Of a stretch of 64,000 bases of DNA, positions 34,101-49,100 are shown one piece after another. The DNA is from Branchinecta lynchi (taxonomy: Eukaryota > Arthropoda > Branchiopoda > Anostraca > Branchinectidae). The notes below the pieces were generated by a model, which worked only from the letters and a program-made list of their open reading frames with translations, ran no database searches and was not told the DNA's origin. The position numbers were made by a program, and so were the translations under genes. Positions within the stretch are counted from its first letter, which is position 1; every line of letters starts with the position of its first letter. The stretch lies in contig JAKZAP010000006.1 in the NCBI GenBank assembly GCA_023053575.1, positions 13,277,280 to 13,341,279 of the forward strand. The letters are read 5' to 3'.

Positions 34101-37100
34101 ATCGTGGTTCCTTGTGTTTCGGTACACACTCGACATATTCATTACCGTGACCCAGAGTGTGCGACGTTAACAAGAGCCTTTCGCGAGAGATTTGTTTATC
34201 GTTTCGACAGTTTTAAAGACAAATCGCGGCGCTTCTTTCCGACTAATTTTTCTTTCCAGATTGGCTGATAACATCGGGGGGGGGGGGGAGCCCCCATATG
34301 TTATGTTACGCCTCTGGACGAGACAATTGTCTTGTGAAATATTTAGATCCCTCTCAACAAAATGTCGAAGTACTGATGATGGTACTTACGAGCCATCTCG
34401 AAGATCCCAGACTCGTATCGAATTGTTTTCACCAGCGACGGTCAGCCATCTGGAATCCGGGCTAAATGCGAAGTCGACAATCTGCTCCGTCTTCCCCTTG
34501 AGTCTTCTCACCACTTGCCGAGTGTCAACCTCGACTACGTCAACGTCACCATTAGTCTTGGCAACAGCTAGAAGACCGCTAGGAAAATAGAAACAACTTC
34601 AGATCTGAGCGAATCTGAGACTCTACGCTCATAGTTGAGTCAACAGTATGACTGTGGGGTTTTGGATAACAGAACTACCAGGACTAACAACTTGCATTTT
34701 TTTTATTTTTTTTTAGAAGATGCGCCTCAGACGCAGGATTTGAAGGAGACTGGCCATCGACCTGGCCTGATATCTGTTGAAGGGCGCTTCACCCGCGAAA
34801 ACCAGATATACCAAACATGATATATTTAAATATATATAATTTATACGCCAAAGACCCGAATGGGTGCGGCTCAAAAACCGGTCGCGTGTGCTCAGTCTGC
34901 TGTCACATTAACGATCTGCGAAAACGCAAGCATTTCAGCTGAAACAAAACAGGTTCCAACAAGGTAATAACAGCAATACAATGAACAAAATAAGCCATGG
35001 ACTCTACAGATGTTCTAGAGCAAGGATTCATTACGAATCCTCACCTACGACGCTGTCCTTTTGCATGAAACTGCAATCCCGCATAAAGTCACGATAATTC
35101 AGAGACGGAGCAAAAGCCAAGAAATCAGCCCTTGTTACAAGCGATGTAAAGTCAATGTGGGTCGACTGGTCCTGAAACCTGCTGATGCAGGGCGTGACGC
35201 TCGGCCTTGGGTCAACAAAAGAAAATTTCAGTACCTTTCCCTATGAAGTTGTATGGCTTTCGGTTCACAATCTAGCTGGACGGTCCCCAAGGCTTCCCCT
35301 TTCTTGAATCGCCAGAACTGAAGCTGAGAATCTGAGCCGGCAGAGATGACGATGTGATCCACTGCATCTGTCTGAACCCCCACGACTGAACCATCATGTG
35401 CTAGAAAATAAGAACTTTGATAGTGATCAAAGTAAAAAACTTGCTGGCATAGTGGAACCTCCACTAATTTTTATTTATTAGCAGAGTGAAACCGTAAACT
35501 GCATTCACAACATAGATTTGCTCGGTAACGAATGCAGCTGAATATCCAGAAACCGCTGGCAGGAAAATAAAGGATGATTCAGACATGTATAGCAAGCTTT
35601 CAGTATAATTCAAAATAGCACCAGGTCCTATTTTCATGAACAAGGTTTTTAAGAATTATTTCAATTTCTAAACAGCCAAAAATGAAACACCGGAATCCTA
35701 CTTTATAGTGTCTCTCGAAACAAAACGGTCTTTTAATCGCATTTTCGAAAATTCAGATCCGGTTCGCCTAAGTGAAAATATTCTCCGTAAACAAACCTTC
35801 TAATTAAATCCTTCTCTACCCTCAAATCTTTTGGCTTGAATACTATATACCTCCTCTGTTACTTTTAAAAACCTATATCCGTCCTAATTTACAATATTCT
35901 TCAGCGGTTTGTCATTCTTCTCTTTGTGCAGAGCTCTCTGATGGCCTGGAAAATGTCCTAAAGATAGCAGCGGAAATCAGTCTGGGTGATTATAACATTT
36001 CAAACCAAGAGGCTATCATTAAACTGGGCGTTCCTAAATAAACTAGCCGCAGAAATACCCCTTCGAAAAATTTCGGAGCAAAGATGGTGTCTTGTCCCCA
36101 GATGAGCCGCCTATTTTCCCCTCTTCTCCGGTCGTCCGTGTGTCGGTCCAAGAGGAACACTGACAGCCAGTTTTTGCTCTATCCTGCCGATTTGTCGACC
36201 AAATTTTACACAGTCTTATTCCAGCATTCTATTCAGGTCATATCTCGTAAAGTGTATTAGTTAATCTGTTGTCGTTTTAACGTATTTCGCATACTGACCT
36301 CTTCTAGCTTTAAGCTATTTGGAACTGAATTGGACTGATTATAAAAAGTGTACCAACACGAGGCTAACGGGTTTTTCAGCGTCTGATCAAGTTAAAAATC
36401 AGTCAAGTGTCGTCAGGAGGGATCGATGAACTGAGGGATGTTTGCAATTCAAAGTTCCAGGCGAAAACTGGATTGAGCAACTCAGGATAAATCGTGAATC
36501 AGTACTACCAGTCTTACGACAACGTTTCAACCTATGCATAAGTAAATAGTTTGACTCGGCGTTTTGAAAGGCGAAGAACCGCCAATAATTACAGCGAGCT
36601 CAATTCTAAACTATCGCATCCTGGGACACCGATTCTGCGGCGTGTGCCTATCCAAGTTATTTGTATGTCAAGTATATACGTATGCCTTTTTTCCTTTTTG
36701 TGTCGGATCCTTCATCCATTGCAACGTGCATTGATATATTACCCTAATCTTGGACAAGAAGTGATTATTTTTCACCGACAATTTTATAACTTGGTCTTGG
36801 TCATAATTTTCAATTATTACCATGGCACCATACACTAAAGTTGTCACCCAAGACAGATTTTGCTGCACGAAAAGAATCTGAGTATAATGGTGGGCTTACG
36901 TCGGGAATGCTGCGTCATAAAACGGAGTAGACGAACTTCCCGCATGAAGTAGCTAACTGCTGTACTCCCTTACCTCTGTCCTGTTTCATCCGCGAGTAGG
37001 TTGCACGATGTAGCCCCGACTGTATGTTGAATCGATCAATGTGTCCGGAGTCCATGCCAATCAGGACGAAGTTGCCACAGGCAGTAACACAAACGCTCTA

Positions 37101-40100
37101 AAGAATAACATAACTATGAAAAGTCCAGTCCATCTATGAAGATTCCATACTCCGTAGATACTTCAAAACGACCTCCACAAATCGGATGCACCGAATAGAT
37201 GTGTCGCTGACATTATTCCACTTAGAAAAGGGAAACATTTTTCCCACCCGAACCCCTAGTCGCTGATTTTCATGCGCATTATGCTCCGGAAGAGTGTACG
37301 AGTATCACGCTACTGATGCGGCATTGCCAGGTTTTTGCTAGAAGTATATGGGTCTCGGGAAAGGCCTAAAACAGCCAAAGCCGTGGATAATAAAATAGTG
37401 CGAGGTGTGTTTTAAGGCTGCTTAAACATAAAGTCCTAGCGTGCTACCTAGAGGCACTCCGGTCGTTAGAAAGATAGACAGATTGCTTCATTACACGTTG
37501 ACTCTGACCCTCTTTTAACCTTTCGAAGACGAAACTATCCCGGTTCCCACGTCTATCTAGCTTCCTTAGTTATGTGGAACCTTGTCGAACACTTTTCGGT
37601 AGGTCAAGGTGCAGGACATCTACTCGAAAGCCAGGTAGAAGATGTTTACTTGACAGTATTCTCGCCGAATGAATCGTTTTCGAGTATATGCTCTTTACAT
37701 AGGGAACGTAAACCTTGCGTACATACGTTGTATCCACTGTCATGACAGTTGCAAATATTTAGAACATTTATCACTTCAAAATTTCTCATCTTTTCATCCT
37801 GCTTTCTCATCTTTGGTTTACATGACTCCAGACGCTAGATCAACTTCTTCTGGAAGCTGCTCGGGTGCACATTTGTATTTGGAAGGGGACAGACGTTGCT
37901 AAGTTTGAGAGAAAAAAAATTTCGAGCTCATTTAAATTTTTTTTTTTTTTTTTATCTACTAATATGATCGAATTTTCGTGGAAAGTAAAGTTAGATTACA
38001 CCAGAAAAAAAATATGATCAAAAATCGTGTTAATTTTACACTTTTTTCTCAACGCGTTTAGATGTTACCCCTGCTCCCTCTAGCAAGAGCTGGAATCACG
38101 AGCCTGCGGAAGTGTATAAAACAGGGAGGAGGAATTCTTGCCGGGAGCGAGCTAGTCTTGCCGTTCTTACCGTTGCTACAGCGTTCTTAAGGAGCTGGTT
38201 TGTCTTGAAGCGGTCATGTCTCAGCTTATGATCTCCCATCCTACAGCAGTCGTAGTGCCATGTCGTCACTGCAGCCATGTCCCGGTGGCAAACGGCTATA
38301 CAGTCCCAGTCCTTTTCCCGCGTGGGCTCTAAACAGACAAACGAGATTGGCACTTCTGCTCATTTCACTATCAAAAGTTTCATAACAGATAACACAAGGA
38401 TGCGCAATTTAAACAGATAGTCCTTGGGACGTTATAGGTTGTGATTCTGTAAACGTTACGCATAACAAGCATTGGAGGAGCCGAAATAGCATTTGCTAAC
38501 CTTCGATTTCATGACGACAAACAAAAAAGCCAGCTAATGCTTCGGCTCTTCTTTATGTGTAACGTTTGACAAAAAATCCTAAGTGCTATCTGCTGAAACT
38601 GCGTATCCTTGTGTTACCTGCTATGAAACTTCTGGCAGTGTTCTTAATAACATGTCTTCGTCAAAATGGACTCGAACGTCTACGTTAGGTAAGGCAAGGT
38701 ACAAGCATCAGCCTATACAGGACTAGCCGGCGGCTATGATCTCCGATTCTCTACCCTCAGCCAGGAAGTGCAATGGGCAGTTGGGTCCTAGCCATCCGGG
38801 TGCTTTCGCACACCCTTCCTGTCACCTTCCCCAGATTTCTCCAGGTACCCATTTGAAGCTGGGTGGTTTCAAAGTTCCTACCTCATGTTTTATCATACCT
38901 CATGTTTGTATTATATCCAGCAAGGTTCTTCCTGTTTTCTTCTTCCTCTTTTTTTTGTATCTTAAAATTGACCTTCCAGCCCTTCATCAGCACATGTTCT
39001 CTAAATCTTTTCTGCACAAGATTATATCAACAATACATCTTCGCAAGTACACATCCCACATCATCATTTTGAAAGCATAAAGCGTGGAATAGCAGGTTTT
39101 TTTACTGTCCTAGAGCACAAGCTGAGGTCTTACACCCTGCTCAAATTGCAGTCATGCTGCTTCTGACAGTAGTACAAAATCCGCTAGAGCGTTACAAACT
39201 ATCCTTGATTTTTCCTATAAAACACAGACCACGTTTCTCTTCAAACAAGCGCGCGCGTGTATGTGTGTGTGTGGGGGGGGGGCGGGGGTCACGAATTTAT
39301 GGTATTTCAAATGGATTATCCACGTTTGGGTTCTGGAATGCAAGGTCATTTTTAACAAACGTATAACCCTCTTTTATGAAAAGTGCAATTTTGTAATAGT
39401 ACTAAATATCTTATTATGTACAATAACAGGATAAGAAAAAGCATTACTTAGGGATAACACTTGCCACAGCATAGAAGTGTTCACACTAGTGCGGGAGTTC
39501 TACCACAGACAGTGGCAAAACTAAGGGGGGGGGGGGGGGCGTGACTGGCGTGAGGGGGCAGCTGCCCTCCCCCCACACGAAAAATCCTGTCGGTGTCGGT
39601 GCGAAGCACCGACAAACACTTTTATCATACCGTTTCTGATACCAACAAAAGTTGTGTCGGTAAAACAGGAAACTTCCTGTTGAGAATTAGGCAGCGTTTG
39701 TCGGTACGGCATGCTTTAGCATTCCGATTCTGGTGCCGACAAAAGCTCTGTCGGTAAGCCAGGAAACTTCTTGTTGGAAAATCGGCAGCGTTTCTCGGTG
39801 CGGAGACGGTGTGTACATTCAGTTTTCGGTACCGATAAGAGTCTGACGAACACTTTCCTTATTTCGTTTCTGATACCGACGAAAGCTCTGTCGGTGAATC
39901 ATGAAACTTGCTGTAGGGAAATTGGCAACGTCTGTCGGTGCCCGGATTCCGTTTTTAGTACGGACAAGATTTCTTTTGGTAAATCAGGAAACTTCTTGTT
40001 TGGAAATCGGCAGCGTTTGTCGGTGGGGAGACGGTGCGCGGATTCTGTTTTCAGTACCGGCAAGAGCTCTCATAAAAGACTTTCCTAATATCGTTTCTGA

Positions 40101-43100
40101 TACCGACAGAAGCTCTGTCGGTAATCAGGAAGCTTCATGTCTAGAAATCAGAATTTTTGTCGGTGCGGAGATGATACCGACAAAAGCCTTGTCGGTAAAG
40201 CAGATGATCGGATCGAGACCCTGACATCTGTTTTTTTTCATTTTACGGTACAATGACTGGGAACAGTCTTGTCGGTAAAATGGGAACTCTTTTCCGGTCT
40301 GTTTATATCCGGCGTCAGTGCGAGACTTTTTGATGTGGTTACTGGAATATTCTCGTCGGTAAATCCGAAAATGCACTAGCCAATTACTTCTTCATTCCTT
40401 TCCGTTCCTTGAAGGTAAACCAACCACACCAGCAAACCTGTTTCCTCGAATTGTTCTTGAGTGACTTCTCTGTTCCCACCCATAAACTGCCCTTCTGGGT
40501 TGATCTGGCTGTTGATCAATCCGGGAAATGGTGCACTTTATTCAAGTGACGCGAGTTTCAAATTTCCGTCAGTGATACTCCCACAAACTCGGCCCACCGA
40601 GGTTGGATCAGTCCAGGATATGTGAATAACACAACTAGGTCACATGGGCACGGTATTACCAAGTTTATTTCAATCACTCCACCAATTTGTTCCCTAAACG
40701 TTTAAGAAATTGTCCATGACCCACCCTAATCCCCCCACAGTACTACCATAATGGCAAGAAGAGGTTCGGACACATAAATGGGCCAATGGAATATATTTTG
40801 CATCCGCGTCTACAATGCATCAAGCATCACTTGAACGGACCATTTCCAAAAAATTTCCAGTGGGCCTACCGGTCCGGTACCCCTCATCCCCACCTTCATC
40901 CAACGGAGATCCGGTTTAGGCCTCAAATTAGATGTCTAGGTCCCATGAGTTATGTACCTTTCTAGTTTTATCCCAATCACTCTATCCGTTCAGCCCCTAC
41001 TCGTATTACCATATTTCCGAGACCTCCTTGCAACACTGCTCTCGGGACGCGGACAAATTCGACATCTTGGAAAGTATATTTGTCAGATACAGAATCAGAT
41101 ATATTTGGGTAAAGAAAAGAAAAGAACATGCACATTGCACGGATGTAAAGAAAATGCTTGATTATTAGAATAAGAAATTAGAGAATACAAATATTTTAGG
41201 AAATAATTAGGGATTGATTGAATATTAGCTTAATGGTATTATGCTAATATTATGTCCACTTTATAAGAACCTAAACATATTTGTCACCTTTGTCACCGTG
41301 TCCCGCTCGGCACAGGCCCTTAGTAAGCATAACCCAATTTACAACACCAACTTGCATTTTTGCTTACATCCTAAGTGTTGTCTGTTGAAACTGCGCATCC
41401 TAGTGTTATCTGGTATGAAATACAGTGCAACTAAGAGGCAGGGACCTCATAGAACGGCTATCGCCTATCACGATGTCCATCCCAAAAAGGAAACCACGAA
41501 GAACCAATGTCAGCCTATTGCATGAGAAATTAAGTACAAAAATGACTCACCAGAATCAAAGCGTATAATAGGAGGTAGTTTTCCAGGATCGTTCTTTATT
41601 CCGACCCGTTTGGCCTTTTTCCTGTTCCTAGATGCCTGCCCGAAATTCTTATTCAAAACGTCTGTAATAGTGGAGAAACTGCGCAACGTCGAGTCCTCTC
41701 CTGCACTCAGTATGTTCTCGCTGGTCTGACCGTGGAAACGAATAAAGGTAGGAGGAGCACTATGGCCCTCTCTGATTCTGAGCTGCCGAGCGCCACCGTC
41801 AGCCTGATCGAATATCCACATCTGGAACCAGAATACGTATTTAAAAAAATAAAAATACTCTGCATACACTTGAAGCCAACGTTAGTCTCTATTTTCTAAC
41901 CGGTAACCTTACCTTCCAGCAATGTGTCACAATGGTATGACAAAACGGCACAGGCACTTACTTCCATGCTTTGTCAACTGCAGTCTCCCCTTGCTTCTTA
42001 CCTGTCAATGTTACAACCGATTCGGCGATGCCGCGATTCCCAAATTCCTCCCATGAGCAGACTACTGCAAATATTTTTGATGTTTTCTTTCATTTTTAAT
42101 TTTTGTCTTGATCGGAATGTGTTTGTACTTTAGGACAGGAATGACTTATAACTGAAATCGTATCTCGCCTTCACAGTGACCAAGAACAGAGAGTGGATTT
42201 GTACGAATCAGAAGCTGCAGAAGTCTAGGAAGTCCATATTTAGATGAAGACTTAAAAAGCAATTGGGCATCGGCCTAAACATGAACCTCTTGCTACCGGC
42301 AGGCAATGAAGAAAATGAGCTGTTGACAGATGCGCTGTTCCCCCCCCCCTCCCCCACCGAAGGCAGGTAGGCCAGACACAATTCTTAAAGACCGCAATAC
42401 AAACTTCTGACCAAACCCTGTTTTCAACACTTCCCATAGGGCAAGATAACTCCATGCACTCTACACTTCTACGATACATCCTGTGCTTGAGGCAAACCAT
42501 TTAACTCCAACCGAATCCCTCGCATACAAGTACAAATCACTGACGATGTCGGGGATACACCGACCCAGATATAGAACAGGAAGCGTTATTGCTATCCATT
42601 ACAAGAAGCGTCGCTTTGCTTCTTCGCATATTCCCAGCATCGTCTTTTCCCGGCTATCAGCCAACGTATTTTAATGTCAAATCTTTGCCTTTATTGTCTG
42701 TTAGTTATTTGTTAGTGGTATAGCTTGTTAATTGCTTTTGCTGGAAAGATTTGCGTAGTAGTTAAGTTTAGTAAACTAGTAGGGACATTCCCTTTTTTCC
42801 TCATTTTATGTACACCATTGCGTGACATTTCATTCCTATCCATACGGGAAAACAAAACTGATCGTTCCTTCATTCATATTTAATTATTGCCGAGGTATGA
42901 CTTTTTTCGATGCTGACGACTGGCTTTTCGGTGAATGGACGCTTACCGAACCTAGTTGTTGCAATCCCTGGACGGAAACCAAAAGAAAGAGACGATGATT
43001 ACCTTTACAGAGTTATCAGGTGAGGAGGTCACCAAAATCGGCTCACTCGGCAGACAGTGCATTCCCGTCACTGGGCCACGATGCCCGTCTCGAATCTGGG

Positions 43101-46100
43101 TTACTATTTTCCCTTCTTCTAAGTCCCAGATGGCCATATGTCCCTCGGTGCTACCACTGATCATTATAGGTGGTCCATCCGTTCGGAAGGCAAGGTTGGT
43201 TACACAGCCCCAGTCCTGGTTAAATCTGAGGAGTGTCTCATCGAACTTGATGTTGTGAATATAAATATCCCCGGTGGCTAAGCCAACGGCAACGACGTCT
43301 ACGGCTGGAGTCTGAAAAAACAAGACTAAGTACTCCTTCAACCCAAGTTGACTATGGGAATCATATTTGTAAATGACTAAAAATGGGAAAGTCAGCTAGG
43401 ATATTATTCAGAGATTTTTATTTTTGTCAGTGTTTCTTCCAGCTACAGTCTGAAGTGGACCCTTGCCAAGAAGGGTCGCAATATCGCTGAAGAATATCCT
43501 CGCTGACTTTGTTTTTAGTCATTTCTACACAAGAACACTCAGTTTACTTTGTACAGCAAGTGACCACGAAGTTCCGATTTTGATGGCGATAGCTTTAGAT
43601 CTTAATGAAAAATAAGCATGCCTAAGTTAGAACAATACAAAGGTATGTGACCTGGCAAAATGAAACAACAGGCCCGTATCCAGGAATTTATTTCGGGGGG
43701 GGGGGGTCCCTTTGGGGGGGGGGGGGGGTTGCCTGCGGGTCGCACACAAAAAATGCAAGAAAGACAGAGATCAGAGGGAAAAGCCTCTAAAATTGAGTAT
43801 TTTTGTGTTTCGGGGGGGGGGGGGTCATCCCATACGGCCTTGGACACAAAAGAAAGGAGGCGTAGGAACCGGATGGGCATAAACAAGATGCCAGCACTAT
43901 GCAAATTCTGCAGCGTGACCGAAGGAAGATTTCGGGGAGCCTAAGAAGACCAATTTCAATCGTCATGATCTAAAGCGGAATTTCCAAAATGACTATATGG
44001 CTATGGAAATGACCATACAGACTCGACGGTCCAAGGGTCAAGAATCGTACCGACCCACATACAGGGATACCATCCCTCGAAAACTGCTGGGTTACCGCGC
44101 AATCTGCATTTCGTCAATCGACCAGTGACCCTATTCAAGAGTAGGCACTGCTTACCCTCTTAACCTCTTAGAGCTTTTCAGTTCCGCATACTATCTACAC
44201 ACACTTTGGCATACTTCATCCTAGTTGTACTATCCTCTTGTCCCATAGACGCAGGGATATTTCCTCAATCTTAGCCTTACAGGAATGGAGAGGAGCACTG
44301 TGAGAATATGATGAAACCATGGGCCTTTCGTATAAAGTTAACATAATCCATTCCGCAACTGAGAGCCAGTACGGTCTATTTGAGGGTGGGGGTCTGCCCA
44401 CAAAAAGGGTTCTAAAAAATGGGACCGAAAAATGAAAGGAGAGACAAATGACGCAAGTGAAGATCTTTCAATGACAGTTCCGTTGCAAAACGGTTAAAAA
44501 TGTTCCGTTGTTTTGGAACGCTAATAGGAGGTCAAGAACTTCTCTGAGAAAAACAGAGGACTTTCTCTGAATAGGAAACATTACGGAATACACGCTTATG
44601 TTCGGACTAACAAGAAAGATGTTACTCATATGACATCGGGGGGGGGGGGAGGGGGCATGCTGAGGCAAACTTAACCTCCTACAAGTTCGGCAACATTCAC
44701 GCTGTCTCAGATGTCTCTGCCGGCTGTATCGTGGGATGCCAGATCAAGCACGGGCTTCTAGCCTAAAATCCTCCAGGGCCAAAATCTACTTTCAACGACC
44801 GTGTTGGGCCGGGAAAGAGATGTGAGATATACATAAGCCTACCTGAGTAAGAACTGTGATTGGTGCTCCCCATCCATTAAAAGTGTGAAGCTGCTTGGCT
44901 GTTCTCAAATTCCAGAGCTGCAGGGCGCCGTTCTCACTACCAAGTAGAATCTTGTTCACATACGCGGTTGGATGAAGAATCGTCGTTATTCGGAAAGTGG
45001 AGCCGAAAGACAACTCCAGGAAAAGCTCTGAAAAAAAAACATATAGTTTCCGGCAGCTCTTCCGTTTGGCTACCACCTTGGAAAGAAGGTCAAGAAGATA
45101 AGCCCCCTTAACGCCGCTGGAGGACGAATTCCCACTAGCAGCAAGAAAGCCGACTGGAAGTCCTAAAAAAAAACAGTTACATGGTCGGCTACCCAGTCTA
45201 TCCCAAAATTCCCAAACCATTGATTTTTTGGATATCCTATGCCAGAAGCTAGGTATACCTGGCATTTGGCATACCTTGTACCTAACGCTAGATTTACTAT
45301 GCCAACTGTTGGAAACTAACCCAATGAAATATTGACTATCTGAGTGAAGCTCAGAAATACCTTTATAGTGGAATAAAACAGGTATTCAGTGTTTGCACCG
45401 GCATAGGATATCCCTGGATGGGCATAGGCTACGCCAAACGCTAGATATACGCAGCGTGTGGCATAGGGTATCCACAAATCAGGTGTTTGTGGTAGACTGT
45501 GACTACCCATTGTTCTTTACCACTGAAGTACTCACTAGTGGTCTCTGGATTTTCGTAAAAGCCGACTTTGGATCCACTGCTCACCATTGCGAGAAGTCAC
45601 CGGGAAATGGTGAGACCAAAACAAATGTTTACATAGGGAACACAGGACAACTAGTGAGTAACACACAGAAAAGTAAGACTTTCTGAAAGTCGTGAAAGTA
45701 GGACTGAAAATACGGTTGGTCTGTTTCGGGAGTCAAGTTAGAGCTGTGTAAAAATCACTATAGCAGATATATCTGCCCTGTCTATTCAACGGAAGAGGAT
45801 GATTCGAATATTCCCTGTGCCGATGAAATCTAAGGCAAAAGTAGAACTGACGACTTGACTTGACAAGCTCAAAATCAGATAACCCAGCAGTGTACTATTT
45901 GCTGCAAAGATTTGCAGAATTTTTTTGAACAATCGATAAAGTAGAACAAAAATGCTGTTAGTCCTTACTTGTTGTGTCTATGTCCCACACCCTAAGAAAG
46001 TTGTCTTCATCCACAGAAATTAAGTGGTATCCGAAGGACAAGAGCAGTCGTACATCAGCTCCTTCCTCGCAGTAGGTCTTCTGGAGCTGAAAGTACAGAC

Positions 46101-49100
46101 AAACTTGGAATCAATCAATCGATCAATATTATTTAGACCTAATAGCACTACGGTAGCAAGGGTAGACACTGAAAAACTGCACCTTCTAACTAAAGAATCA
46201 TCTCAGTCGAAGTATATTATCCACGTAAACGATCAGTAGCACACGTCTTCTAACCCCCAGCAGAAAAAAGCTCCTCTGGTTCTTGGCGGGATACGGTATT
46301 GTAAATTAGAAAGTGGCTTTCATGAGCTTCTTCCAAGAGTCAGAGAGTTTTCATAACGTCATCATGAACCTAAAGCTTTTCGCAGGTTAGCCGGCATACT
46401 GTTTCAACTGTAAACTGAGAATAGTCGAAAGTCGTCTCACACAAGAAGAAAACATGTGAGTAAAGGTACGGTAGCGGAAAGTCTTTTTCCTTGCCCGGTG
46501 TGTGGACAGGAAATACTGAGCCCTTTTTATGAACTTTGGACACGAACTAAAGATTCAGGCTAACGAGGGAGGTTTTTAGGGTTGAACACAGGCCTGGGAG
46601 TGACCTAAGGCTAATATATATATGGGATATAGGATTTTCACATCAAAATATAGGACAATATAGGATAGAAAAACAGCTTATTTGGATGAAAAAATCTCAT
46701 GACCCCATCTTGTGAAACAACTTAGAATCTCACCTTAAAACAAAAAACATAGTATCCAAGAAGAGAGACTTTGATGGGTGAGTTTTATCGATGAACAGGG
46801 ATCAAATACAAAGTTAAAGAACTACGAACACACTACTGATTCAGAATAGGACCAGAAAACCACACAACCGCGTCAAACTGAGTGTCAACAGCGCCTTTTA
46901 AATGAAGAAAGCTTTTCTATGAGACCACTTTGATTTTCATCTGCTTTTTGGGATCCCAAAACGTAAGTGGAGGGATACCTATGACATCGCAAAAGTTGTC
47001 CGTCTGTCCGCACGATAACTCTCGAAGGGATTGAGATATTTTGATGAAACTTGGTGGGAGGATCCTTTGGGCCAAAGTAAAGGTCAAGTTCGAAGATGGG
47101 CTCTGTAGCCCTATATTTGAGGGTGGGGGAGGGGTTTCAAATTAAGGGACAAACTAAATATTTTTTATTGAGATAGTTGATTTAAGGGTAAAGAGACATG
47201 CTGATTCCAATATGAAATTTATTTTCTCGCCGAGTTCGGCCGGAATCCGGCCAGAACCGAAGAATTTGTTAAAAGTAAAAGTTTTATTTAAATTTGATAA
47301 GAGGTTCAATATGCGGGCAATAAGACATGCTGGATTTGCACATGACAATCATTTTTTTCACCGGATGTATAGATCGCTCACAATCCGGCTGAAACCGGAA
47401 ATTTTTTTAAAAGTAAAAGTTTAATCTGAAGTTGATTAGAGGTTGGATGTAGGGGTAAGGAGAAATGCTGAATTCGATTTTGAGCTTTAGTTTTTTGACA
47501 GACAAGTCGTTTGTCCGGAATCCGCCCGAAACCGGAAGTTGGGCAGAATTAAGGAAGGAAGGAGACGACGTAGGCTATAGGGTAAACCATATGCTGAATC
47601 CGTATCTGAATATTTGACAGTGCAAAATGGATATCTTAATATATCTGAACTTGTTGAAACTCAGCTGGCGTATCCAGTTTGCTCTGTCAAATACGAACTT
47701 GGTCTTCTCCGATTATTACAATCGGCCTTAACCGGTTTGTAAATTTTAAAAGTAAAAATGTTTAAGAAGTCTGTTGAAGACCGAATATCTACAGGACTGA
47801 ATTGTTGGGAGCAAATATTAAAAGTTTAGGATCCGATCGAAACCTTTGGTCTTGTTCTCAAGGGCAGAAAAGTCTGCAACATTTTCACTCACTTTGCTCT
47901 CTGAAAGCTCAATGAGAGTTGTTGCAGATTCAATTCCTACCGGACAATTTTTCCTCTGAGCTTCAACAAGCCTCCTTTTTCCACCACACAGTAGATCTTG
48001 GGCAACCCAGCGTTGCCATAACTGATCGAAGCAAAAACTCACAAGGGAAGTATACAGACCAAACAGAAAAATATTCTTGCAGAAATATTAACTACTTCGA
48101 CCTTTGCCCAGTTTTGGCAGAATTAACTTCGAAATTTACGAAAAAAAACAGCAAAAGCTGAAATACAGGAGAATATAGGGTTTTTCACTCAATATAGTAT
48201 ATTATAGGACAAGTTTTAAAATATAGGATATATAGGTCTCACTCCCACCCCTGGTTGAACTGCCTACGGTGGCAAGGAATGGCTGATATGAAATGGTTGG
48301 GAGAATTTTTTTCCTGCGAATTAAAATCTTAGAAGCTTCATCTGTAATGGAATGAGCGTCCGGGTTTGCGTTTCGTTTTATTGAACATGTAAATTCCGTT
48401 TTGTTTTTTGGGTGTTTTTGCAACTTACCAGGGGAATAAGAAATCTACTACTATTACAACTAACTATAAGCCATACATCTCCCCCATCGGTCTGGATGGA
48501 CGCGTTGATGTCGCGTCGATCTGAAGTTTTGAACGTGCGACGAGGAGTTCTCTTCGGTCGCTCTCATGCATCCCTCCAAATTGCTCAAACGGCAGAATTT
48601 TTCTGGGAGAAGGCCTTAGGCCCCCAAGAGTAGGACTAGCAGGAAAACGATTCACTGGCGCTGAACAAGAATCGAACAGCTCGAACGGAAGCCTATATGT
48701 AAAAAAAAAAAAAAAATTTCAACCTACTTCAGACCCTCTTTTCCAAGCATATATAGTATTTCCGACTGAAGTGTATGTATGGAATTTGTCTGCCGCTACT
48801 GCTTTGATGTCCTGACTGTGTGGCACTCCAACACTGACCAACTGCAGTCTTGAGCTCTGCAAGTAAAAGTATGAAAACACAACTGGATAAAACCGGGTTT
48901 TTTTTCTCCCACTATTTCCCTCCTTGTGACTGTAAGCAAGCATCTTCTTTGTCGGTGAAACTTACGAGGGATTTGCAGACATACTAATTACTTTTTTATT
49001 CTTCGACAACCATCTAACAGGAGTAAAAAGAAGAAAAAAGTATTGTGAGGATACAGATATAATCAAATAAGGTTTAATAGCTTTTAAACAATCTCTTTGT

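Noticed and set aside
43602..43944. Proline/glycine-rich open frames
   Set aside because: Produced by G and C homopolymer runs.
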